A stretch of 64,000 nt of DNA from the NCBI GenBank assembly GCA_017590115.1, contig JAGGNK010006892.1:19395228-19459227 (forward strand). The letters are read 5' to 3'. Position numbers and translations under genes: made by a program. Under the pieces are notes generated by a model. That model had not been told where the DNA came from. It saw only the letters and a program-made list of their open reading frames with translations, and ran no database searches. Below are positions 38,908 through 49,035 of the stretch, one piece after another (position 1 is the stretch's first letter; each line of letters begins with the position of its first letter). This DNA is from Montifringilla adamsi (Eukaryota > Chordata > Aves > Passeriformes > Passeridae).

Positions 38908-41900
38908 ACTACAAAAAGGACTGACATAATAACTCTCTAGGAAAAATAAGTGTATTTTCTAAAGATTAATGTGTCACTGAACTCTGAACAGACAAGCTCC
39001 AGGAAGAGGGAGACCTGTCAAGAACATTTTTTAAAACGATCAAATAGAAACTGACTGATTCAAATGGTATCCAATTCTATTGCCAGCATTGATTCCCCAT
39101 TTTATCAGCCGAGATTTGTATCTCTTACTGTCAGGAAATTAAGTAATTAAAATTGAATTTCTTTTAGGAAAATAATCACTGATACAACTTTCTCTGATGG
39201 AAGCAGTACCCATTCAAATACAAAATCTATGTATTAAATGTAAAACCAGAAGATGAATGTTGTTGTCACCCTAGGAACTTCTGCTACTTCTCCACTATCA
39301 CTCCAAACCTTACATGGCAAATTGCAGCAGAGCCACAGGAATGAGTATGAGAAAAATACATCTTTCTCTGGACTTTGAGGCAGTGGGGAGTCCTCCATCA
39401 CCCCCCCTTCACAGTCTCATGCTGATACAGAAATACTTGGCAGGTCAAGCATATTGGTATTTTTGTAATTGTACTTCTGGAATTGACTTCTTGTTGCTGA
39501 GGGTCATGAGAGCCTGGCAGCAGCAGAATTAACAATGGTGGTATTTTGCCACCACTGCCCCCTTTCCAGATTCAAACCACTGGCCTTCAAGGAGTGCCTG
39601 GGGAAGGAGATGGAAGTTACAGGATATTGACATAACCCATAAAACATAGGTGCAAAGAAAAGCCTCTTCATACTTTAATTAAACTAATCTAAAACCCCTC
39701 CTCACATTAGTAGAGAATATACGGCACAATTAATTTAATTTATGAGATCAATGACTACTTTTTTTGCATACTACATTTTCTTTAGGACTGAGAGCAGAAA
39801 ATTTCCTGGCATGCCTGGCCAAATGAATCACTCATAAGTCACTTTCTTTCTTCCCTAAAGCACTCCATCATGAATAAAGAATGTCTTTCATAACTTTTCT
39901 CCTTGACAAAGGACAGTCTTTTCCCACTGATGGGGCTGGGTTAGGGAGGAATTTACACATATACATCTTATCAACATACATGAGAATCAGTATCTTGTAC
40001 TCTCCAGTGCACTGGTGGGGACACAGACTGCAACATCTCTACTTTGCTTTCTAAAAATGTGCATGATTTTAAAATAGAACACAAAAGTATGCCCACCAAA
40101 TACCACAGTTTTCACACATGCATCTCCCACAGTCCTTAATGAAAACTGATCTTGGAAAATAATTTTATTTTAAAACATCCACTCATTTCATGAATGGCTT
40201 TAGAGTATATTAATCTGCTACATTTGCATAAAGGTCTTAATTGAGAATAAATTGCACTAATGTAATAATACCAAGATGCAGCAGACTCAATGTTGGTCCC
40301 ATACTGGGACACCTGTCTTTGCTCAGGGGTTCTCATAGGACCTGGGAGCCTGGTACATGTATTTCCTTTGGGGTTTCCAGTGACTTCACCCCAAAATAAA
40401 TTTCAGCTTTGCAGAATAAAATCATCATAAACAAGTTCTTGAAAATGTTTCCTTTAAAACTGAAACGATGAGAAAGCTATAGATCTCATGGTTCTTTAAT
40501 TAGGCTGCAGAAACATGGCTGCTTTTGTCTGTATACAGGCACGACAGAAAACTGTGCTAAAATTCACATAGTTCTGGTTGTGACCACTAGTTTTAGTTTT
40601 TTAAAATCCACTTTTCACTTATGTATTCCCCATGATCAACAGCAGGTGCCAAGGAGCACCATGCTTTCTGAGGTGCAATTACAAACTTAGACTTATTCAT
40701 CTGCACCCAATAAAACCTCAATAATCCACAAACCAGCCACAAATTACTTTTGAGAGGAGCAGGTGCATTGCCTTGTCACCTTTGCCACATGCTAAATGTG
40801 ACAATTACTTTCTGCTGGACAAATTATTCTCCATTTTCTACCTACATCAGATAATGTTCAGTTTCATCTCTGATATAAATGTATTTCAGTCACATTTGAA
40901 GAGACACTTGCAGCTGCTAATCAATTTATAAGGTCCTCCTGAAGAGTAAATGTAAACTCTTGTAAAGCTTTCCATTTAAAGGTCCTAATTTTGGCTTCTT
41001 TAGACTTAGGGATTTTCCTTTACTCACAAACCTGCCTCACTCCTGTTTCAGTTTTGGAGCTTCAGGTAATCAATTTCTAAGAAAATATTAGTCCATGGTA
41101 TATTGTCCCACCATACGTTTTCATTCTACTTGATCTGAGACATTAAGTGCTTCATCCTTTGGAAAAAAGCCCTGCAGCCTCACAGAGGAAGTTCAAAAGT
41201 CAGTTTAGCACTGGTACCTGAAAAATCTGTCCAAAACTGGAAAAGTTAAAACAGTTTGAAATGTCATTCTGAGCAAACCACTGGAGGTGTGGTGGAAAAC
41301 TTGATCCCAAATTCCTTTTACCCAAAGCATGGCCAAGGCAAAAAAAGAGTGGGAACATCTGAAACTGGTCCCCCAAAACCACCCCAGGCAGTTGTCTCTG
41401 GAGAGCTCTGTAGCTGAGTATGAACTGGGACAGTGCTCAAGGGTGCCCTGTCTGACAGGGCTGCTGCAGCAGGCAACAGGATGAGGATGTCAATGCATAG
41501 ATAAGAGAAATTTTGTAGCAGAAGAGCTAGAGGAGATCAAGTAGGGATCTAATCTCTTAGAGAACACTGAACATACAAAGGATTGTGGGACATGAAGCTC
41601 AAGTGAGAAGAGATTTGTCAAAAAGGCTGAGGGTGTATCTATGCCACAGACACAGCGGAGGCAGCCTTACAGAGAAGAAATCCTGACAGCAATCTGTAGA
41701 TTGCTAAATAACAGCTAAAACTAAACTTCAGTAACTAGAGGCAAAGCTTTCTCTTACCAGAAGTATGCTAGGGTCACAAAATTAATTTTGCAGACTTCAG
41801 TAAGTCTCAGAATTGAAGTCACCTGCTAAATTCTAACTCATCCCTCTTTCCACTGGGTAGTAAGATAAAGTTTCATCTTCATCTGTATATGCAGTTTCCA

Positions 41901-42204
41901 AGGATCCTATCTGATGATGGGGTATGGTCACATATCAGCCCTGCTGAAGCTCTTGCAGGTGGGAGACAGAAAAACCCCCAGGTTTTTGAGACTATGACAA
42001 GTAAATGTTGCCCCTGTGGCAGAGCACCTTCCATTCTTCTCTGTTTATACCAAGTCACTTGAAACAAAATCTGACCAGACCACCAGAAACTGTAAGTTAT
42101 TCATTCCCTGGGTGCAGTACAGCTAGACCCCAAATGCTGATTTGCTCAAAATCTTGTGCAACAGCAGCTACTGAGAGTCATAATTTGAATACTAAAGTAG
42201 ATAA

Positions 42205-42350
42205 TTCAAGTTCTAACTCTCAAGAGCTGATATTCCTGGGGTTCAGCCTCACTTTGCCTCTTGCTTCTATCTGTAAAATGGGAACAATGTAACCTTGCAG
42301 CTTCTAGGAACAACTGAAACATAAACGGTATGACATATGCAAGCACCAGG
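42205..42350 (+). mobile_element. MIR-like SINE 3' portion
   Basis: CAGCCTCACTTTGCCTCTTG followed by CTATCTGTAAAATGGGAACA and ACCTTGCAG matches the well-known MIR 3' block (cctcagtttcc ... atctgtaaaatgggaataa ... taccttgcag). The sequence after it keeps the expected AAACATAAACGG-like tail. Confidence 0.5.
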
Positions 42351-43423
42351 CTCATGAACACCTGAGGGAATTTATAATTCTGTGTTTAGCCCAGTGTTTC
42401 AGAAAGCTGCAGTACAGAAGGCTCTAAGTTAAGAGATTCAGCAATGGGGATCATCACTTTCTGCAGTAAATGAGCCTGAAAAATTCTGAGCAACAAAAAG
42501 GGCGAGGTGATCATGGCAGTCAATCATGCCAGTCATGACAATCCTACCCTACAAGAGGGCTGCGCAATACAGCAACAGGGGTCTTTAACTCTGGTGTTTT
42601 CTGACTCCAGAGTACTGAATTTAAAAACTAAATTATAATTTAATTTTATTTTAGTGTATAGTAACTGGAGGAATGCCAGGTAGAAGGTGGCACTTTCCCC
42701 TTACATCCAAGGAATGTAAGAACTGTAACTTGTGTTTTACTGTGACAGGTGATCATGATTTGAACAGGGATCTCAGAATTACCTTAGGTGATCACTGTTG
42801 GAGGATCTGCTAAATACCTAAGTCAAATTCCTTAAGCAATGGTTTTCAATAATGGCAAATTGGTTCAGGATTACATTAAACCAAAAGTATTTTATATAAC
42901 CTTTCAGGTGAATAGGCCCCCACAGGGGGTTAAAATTCTGGTACATTTCCCATTCAGTTTGTCAATTCCAAATTAAACCATAAGCGTAGTGGAAAAAGTG
43001 TAAAATACCTCTGCAAAAATTACAAAAAGCACAAAAAAAACCCCCTGAGGGTGCAATTTTTGGCACTGTAGAGGGTACACCCATTGTTTGAAAAACAAAT
43101 CCCAGCCCGTGAATCAGAAAAAGTGACTACGAGCTGCTGGGCACCACGGATCTGTCCTGAATAGGAGACAGTAAGGAGCAGCCCTGTTCAGGAGCATGCC
43201 AGGAGCCAGGCTGCTGCTCATCACCTCTGCTCTAAAGGGTGAGGGAGGGAAGGAAGGGGCACGCTGTAGCAGTCTTTTTATGCACAACCTACTTTCCACA
43301 GCAACCCAGCTATGCTCTCTGCCTCTCTGGGAGCAGCTGAGTCAAAGTTCAGCTCTCTTCTTGCTCTAGCCAGGATTCGGCTCCTTTCTCCAGCTCACAC
43401 CCCTGCTGCCCAACAGCGTCCTG

Positions 43424-43437
43424 CTGCCCTCTGCTCC
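43424..43437 (-). promoter_or_regulatory. Weaker CTCF-like motif
   Basis: The minus strand reads GGAGCAGAGGGCAG, 12 of 14 positions of the CTCF core, missing the leading CC. It is about 2.1 kb from exon B, on the same strand as the 37.1-kb motif. Confidence 0.2.
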
Positions 43438-45586
43438 AGCCTGGATGCCAGGACAGAAACTCTTCCCAAGGAGCACTGGGGAAAGACCTGAGTAACCTGC
43501 TCTGCTCCCAGTGCTGATCCTGCTCTGAGATGGAGACTATGCTGGAGAATTCCCAACACCTCATCCAACCCTAACGATTATATCATTTTTATGAATTACA
43601 AAAATGTGCTTGCTTTCTTTACAGGTGTATCTTGGGCAACTAGTGTCCTGATCCTTCACAAACATAAAAGATTAAAGAAAACCAAAAGAGTAACTATGCA
43701 AGTGCCTGCAAAGGTATCATCACAGTGAGGAGTTAATCACAAGTTTTTATTTGGCTTGACAGTTGGAATATGACAACACACTAATGGTTAAAACTGCATT
43801 TCATTTTGATCATTGCTCTTGAACATTAGTTACCAGTTACACTGCTGCTCTGACTGCCAGTCAGACTCTGGCAGTCATTGGCTCTGACAATGCCAACTTT
43901 GAGGAAAAAGATGGAAATTTTATAGCAAATAGTTGACACATTTAGATCAGCTTAAATTTCCTGCCTTCTCATTAACAAAAGCTGGAAGAAGAGGCCAAGG
44001 AACATACACTGCAGCTATGCAGGTCAGCACAACAAACAAATATAAAAACATATAAAAATATAAAAGGACAAAAATGCCACAGACAGAAGAGCAACAGAAC
44101 AAGAGAACATATCTGGCATCAACAGATATTTGTACACATTTCATGATGTCGTCAGATAAGTAATTTAATTAAATGGTAAGTGTATCAGTGTCTTACCAGA
44201 GTATTATGAATGGCACTTAAATTATGGCAGTGCATAAACCCAGGACATTAGTATTCTATCCACCTTAAATAAAAAGTTTTGACTCCATCAATTTTAATAC
44301 CCAGCTGCTTTAAGAAGTTGGCTACAGTATCATGGCAGCCTGCCCAGGTTCTTTGCTCAATCAAGCAATAGTTGTCTTTGACCAAAAAAGAAAAAAATAG
44401 CCAACAGTATCCTTGCTGAATGTCTGCTGGCATCTGCTATCAATATAGGAATAAGGGAATTAAAATAAAATTAAAACATTAAAAGTTTAGTATTTTGGTT
44501 AATCATAACATTACAAAATTAATCATTTTAGTAATTCATTATTGATGCTACCCAGTTTAGATTAGTTTTTCAAAAAAACTACCATGCCAGTTTTATCTAT
44601 TACTTTAATTGTATGTACATAAGAACTAATGTGCTGTAGACATAGTCAGAAAACCTGCATCATTTACCTCTGTATTATACAATACCAGCATGTCACAGTG
44701 CTCTAGGCAAGGTCACCAAACTCCTAACAATGACTGTAGGATGTGACAGAGGAATCCATCTTTACAAATTAGGCTTCATTATACATGATCCTGCTCATAA
44801 ATCTTGATGTATCATTTTCTAGTATAAAAACTCTACCTTGCACTTGCATGTATCCTCCAGATCTTCCAATTCATGGAGTATACTACAAATACACACTGGA
44901 TGTATGCTTATGTGCATAAAGCCACTGTACTGCTGCAATAGCAGTGCTCTAAATGAGACCCGACCTCCTGGAGCACCTGCCCTGCTCTGTGTCCTTCTGG
45001 TCCCCACCTGGGGATGGAAAAGCCGCAGGAGGCCCTTTTTCCATAGCAGGTAGGTGACCTGAAGCTATAGAAGCACCTGAAATGAAACAGACCATTTTTC
45101 TTTGGGAGTTGTGGTACTTCTCACATGCAAACCCTATGAGGAACCAACTTGGTTGGTTAGACTTAGAAAACTGATCAGAGGAGCAGGTGAGCCTCCTTCC
45201 CGGAGGCAAAGCCAACCCTCTTCCTTTCGGAGGGGCCCAGAAGGTGCCTCCGACACGGAGCGACAGGGAGGCTTAGCCCCGAGCCCGACTGCGTGTGTGA
45301 GCACTCCGCGCTGCCCGCCAGCACCGGGCAGGTGCTGCCCGCAGGGGCTGGGGGCTGCGACCTGCCTGCACTCCGCTGCTGCCCGCAGCCCGACCCGCCC
45401 GCACGCTGCCGACCGCGCTCCTGCCGGGAGCTCCCCGTCCCGCCCGGGCCAAGCCGCGGGCTCTCCCCGCTCCGGCAGCGGAGATGGTGCTCCCCAGACG
45501 TGTCCCTGGAGCGGGACCCCTCCGCGCCGCTGGGGCCGGGACGTCCCCGGGCAGGTAGCGGCGGCCGCGGCGCGGCGGGGACTGAC

Positions 45587-45710
45587 CTGCGAGTCGCCGC
45601 TCCCGGACATTCCTCCACAGCAAGTCCCAGGCTTTGGCGGTGGAGTCCCTCAGCTGCTCGCTCAGCGACCTCCGGAGCTGCGCCTTGGCCGGGCGGCGCT
45701 GGCTGCTCAT
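45587..45710 (-). CDS. STARD13: STARD13 alternative first coding exon B (41-residue N-terminus)
   Basis: This is a second, upstream first exon for the same gene. Reading minus, the ATG at 45,710 gives 41 codons: a basic start (MSSQRRPAKAQLRRS), then LSEQLRDSTAKAWDLLW and RNVRERRLA. This resembles the short N-terminus I recall for another STARD13 isoform. It ends one base into a codon at GCAG|GTCAGT (GT at 45,585-45,586). It is thus phase 1 like exon A, and both can join the same SAM-domain exon. A at -3 favours the ATG. The exon lies in a CpG island and has a 6-codon uORF overlapping its start. No signal peptide or membrane segment is seen; the peptide is basic and probably helical. Transcripts from here would skip exon A and remove a 27.8-kb or longer intron. 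The gene assignment is slightly less certain than for exon A because the exon is short. Confidence 0.8.
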
Positions 45711-45727
45711 CCTCGGCGGCTCCGCAT
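45707..45727 (-). promoter_or_regulatory. Short uORF overlapping the exon B start codon
   Basis: On the minus strand an ATG at 45,727 opens a 6-codon frame (MRSRRG) whose TGA overlaps the main ATG as ATGA. G at -3 gives the upstream ATG a usable context. If the transcript starts upstream of 45,727, ribosomes would meet this uORF first and could reinitiate at the overlapping main start, which would tune isoform B translation. Whether the UTR includes it is unknown. Confidence 0.5.
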
Positions 45728-45812
45728 GCCGCCCCGGGCAGCCCCGCTCAGCGCCCGCGGCCGCTCTCCTCGCCGGGGACGGGCGGCGGCGGCCACACGG
45801 GGCCGCGGGGCA

Positions 45813-45835
45813 NNNNNNNNNNNNNNNNNNNNNNN
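45813..45835. other. Assembly gap (23 Ns)
   Basis: Twenty-three Ns interrupt the CpG island about 100 bp upstream of the exon B ATG. The flanks are almost pure G/C, so this is probably a sequence dropout of unknown true length. Any frame drawn across it is meaningless. Confidence 0.99.
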
Positions 45836-46391
45836 GCCGCCCGCCCCGGCGCCCGGGGCAGCGCTCCCGCCGCCAGCCTCCCTCCCTCTCTCCCTCAGCG
45901 CCCCGTCCCGCGCCCGCCGCTCTCCGCCCTCCTTTCCTCCCCCGCGCTGCGGCCCCCGCGGGGCGGGGAAGGTGCCCCGGGCTCCGGCCCGGCTCCTGCC
46001 CTGACCGGGACCCCGCGCCCTTCGGGCTCGGGCACCACCGACGGACCGGGACCCCGCACGTCCCGCGGCCCCGCGCCTGAATTCCGTGACCCGGCTTGTG
46101 CCCGTGGGCCTCACTGGGGAACTGTCCGGCTAAGCCCCCGCGGCTGCCCTGCTGTCAGCTCCCGCTGCCGCCTCTGCGCTCCCTGGACAGCGACCGGGAG
46201 CTGCCCGCCGCCACCCCAGCCTTGCCGCCCCAGCGCTGCGAACGGCCGGCGTCCGCTGCTCCGGGGAGAGGTCACCCGCCACGAGGTGACAGGAAACCTG
46301 GCTGGCAGCGGGCTGCCTTTTTCCCGGGAGGCTGTAGTAGGTGATTCGCCCATGCTTCAACTTGTGCGGAAAGAAAATTAGGGTTGTTTTG

Positions 46392-46393
<2 letters not shown>

Positions 46394-46460
<67 letters not shown>
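46394..46460. repeat. 67-nt homopolymer T run (poly-A on minus strand)
   Basis: An uninterrupted run of 67 T lies at the outer edge of CpG island B. On the minus strand it is a poly(A) run downstream of sequence ending in GACCTCCGAG, with no AATAAA just before it and no clear target-site duplication. It may be a simple repeat, the tail of an unrecognised retroposed copy, or an assembly error. Phenylalanine or lysine runs in frames through it are not proteins. Confidence 0.95.
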
Positions 46461-48879
46461 CTCGGAGGTCTTGGTTCATCAGCTCTCCACCAAAGATCAA
46501 GCCATAGTCCTCGGAACACAGCCTCTCCTGTTTCTTTCCTACTTTCTCTGCATTCCACCCACTCACTCTCCACCTCCTTCCCCTTGCCTGACTTCTTCTC
46601 TTACAGGCTCTTGTGCTTTTGAAAAGGTTTCAAAATTAAACCCTGGCAGACACTTTTTGCACACTTTACAGACTAAAATGAATCCTGATTTCTTCATCCA
46701 CAGGCTAGCCAGAAAGTAATAGCAGGGCCCTTGTCCCATTTAGGAAAGCCATTTTGTGTCTCTGCTCTGGGAAATACTGTTTTAACAGTGTCCCCTTCCC
46801 TATCCTGGATGTTCCTCCAGCAGAGAGTCTGATAGCCAAGAAGGACAATGGCCCCTTCATTCCATTTAGTCACAATCAATTACTTACTGCTTGCTCTTTT
46901 GGCAGAGGATTTGTGATGTGCAAAGCAGAGGCTGATGTTCCTGCAAGTGAGTGCCCTACTCTGAAAAAACTGCATGCCAGGTAAAGCAGTCATGTTAAAC
47001 ATTATCGATACCCCCATCTTGCCTAGATTTAAATTGTAACTGCAATGTCAGAAGCTAAAAGCAAACAGACAGTTGTATTCCATGTTACCACTGTTTTAAT
47101 AATGTCTTCTGCTTACTTTGTGGTGTGAATTTGTTTTCCTTTGTCCCTGTTCTTAAAAGGTTCATCTAAAAAGGTCCATCGTAAACTACTCTACTTTAGC
47201 TGATATAGTGGAGACAATGTGCTTGTCCAGAACTTGTACAGATGTTGTATGTCACTCCTCTGCCTGCAATTCCAGTGTCCTCCAAATGACTGGACAAACA
47301 CTTTTGAGAAAAGGGATGCCTTCCAGGGATGGATGCATTCAAGATCTGGAAGGAAGACAGCATAATTATGTAAATACTCCCACATCCCATGACCCAGAGC
47401 AAACACCTGCTGATGTTAATGGGAGAAGAGAGGATTATGGCTTCTACAATCAGCTCCTCTGCCCAGTAAATCCGCCTCTGACCTCTGCCTCTCTTTATTT
47501 AATCTCTCACCAACACAGCCATTAACAGTGCAAAAGACCTACTATGCCTGTTTACTGCCACAGGCTTTTATCAGTTAGGAACCAGGCAGAGATGAGAAAT
47601 TAATGCCTGATATTGTACTCAGCTGCTCTATAAAGATGAGCTGGGACACACAGTCTAGAGGTGAAATAATAAACTCAGTTTTGAAGGTTTTGTATCATAC
47701 TGCTGTGTCACCACCCACAAACACTAGCCCACGTCAGCCAGTACTGCAACCTTCAGCAGTGCTCTTCTGGCAGCCACACTTGGATGCACCAACTTGGAGT
47801 GCCCTGCCTGTCTGGAAGATAGATATCCCTTTCTTCAGCAGCTGTCTGCAATGGCCAGAATGTAGCATTAGAACAAAAGATATTATCTTCCCTTCTGTAG
47901 CATTTTTGAAGATCTTGCTTTATCAAAAATATCCCTATACTTCCAGGTTTACTGAAAGCAGCTAATTGGTGACTAGATAGTAGCAATTGCTAATCCCATG
48001 TTATCTCACCACGAGTTACTAAGATAAACTGCAGTGATATGGCTGTATTTCATAATCAGCACCAGAACTGAACTGGCAAGCCTAGACCAAACTCTGTGGC
48101 AGGCACTGACAAAAATCTTACTAATTTCAGGTACTTTATTGTGGAAAACTAAATCCAGAGGCAAGATCAGATATCGTAGTTTTCTCCCCAAAGAAAACAG
48201 TGCTATTGAGTAATGAGAACACATCTCATGCAGCAACTGGCCTATTCCTATTTTATGCTTTTAATCATAGTCAGCTGTTCAGAAGTCTAATTATCATCAC
48301 GAGTATTTTTGATGTATTACACCTCATAGTAGCAGTTACAATATTCTGCAGAATTTGCTTGAAGGAGGGTACGTGCTAGGAATCATTCATAGGTCAAACA
48401 TGCTTCATTTCCTTTTAGAATGTTAGAAAACCTGACAAGATGGTAAAATTTTGGTCTCTCACACATTTTGCATATGTTGGTTAAGTGTGTAAGTGTATCA
48501 GTACTCATCTTTCCCGCGTGAAACATTCTGACATCCAGCACAAGATGGCTAACACTTCTGGGGGAAAGAAAAGGAAACCACATTTTCCACAGAATTTTCA
48601 GTTTTCCTGCTTGATACTAGTCTTGCAAAATGGTTCATTTCAGAGTAATTGCAATGAAACTGCTGTATATGATGAAGAGAAAGGAGGAAGTTCCCAGCTG
48701 CCTTAAAATAAGCTGAACTATTATATTTGTCTTTGCTCACTGATCACAGAATATTGGCAGGAATAAAAGTACTGTCTTTAAACCTTGCAGGCATGTAAAA
48801 TGTTGGGGAAAAGTCTAAACTAGTTATACCCATGCTCTGATGCCATTGTGGCACAGAAGTCTGATACACTAATTATATA

Positions 48880-49035
48880 TTTAGCAATTTATAGTTCCTT
48901 CCAATCACCGTGGTAATTAAACGCCAAATTAATTGACACTGCGTAGTATTCTGGCCTCTAATTAGCAGTGTGTTTTTAATTGGTTACAGATGCCATTATG
49001 CAGCCTGATGTAGTCCGAGTAAAGTAACTGCACAA
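48880..49035. promoter_or_regulatory. Candidate homeodomain-rich conserved element
   Basis: About 150 bp carry a dense series of TAATTA/TAATTG/TAATTAG-type homeodomain sites (for example GGTAATTAAACG, AATTAATTGACA, TCTAATTAGCAG, TTTTAATTGG). CpGs are scattered through an otherwise AT-rich stretch, a texture typical of developmental enhancers. Confidence 0.3.

Larger units (their letters stand above)
35273..45179. other. Non-coding; inferred intron of isoform B
   Basis: Apart from the candidate elements, short repeats and the MIR-like copy listed separately, I see no gene. Short frames at 38-45 kb lack recognisable domains. Confidence 0.55.
45180..46340. promoter_or_regulatory. STARD13: CpG island B around STARD13 exon B
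   Basis: A 1.1-kb block of very high GC and CpG density holds exon B and its upstream region, with an assembly gap inside. It drops to AT-rich sequence on both sides. Numerous GGGCGG/CCGCCC-type Sp1 boxes are visible, with no clear TATA box near the ATG, as expected for a CpG-island promoter firing leftwards. A plus-strand first exon cannot be excluded, but none with a convincing protein was seen. Confidence 0.75.

Noticed and set aside
44248..44433. Minus-strand frame with a T-rich tract ahead of it (LIEQRTWAGCHDTVANFLKQ)
   Set aside because: The tract ends in a poor acceptor, the frame is short and no family match was recognised.
45102..46381. Frames of 300 and 362 codons on the plus strand of CpG island B
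   Set aside because: They run through the N gap and are Pro/Ala/Arg-rich GC artefacts lying opposite exon B.
46130..46719. Frames with poly-Phe or poly-Lys
   Set aside because: Translation of the 67-nt T run.
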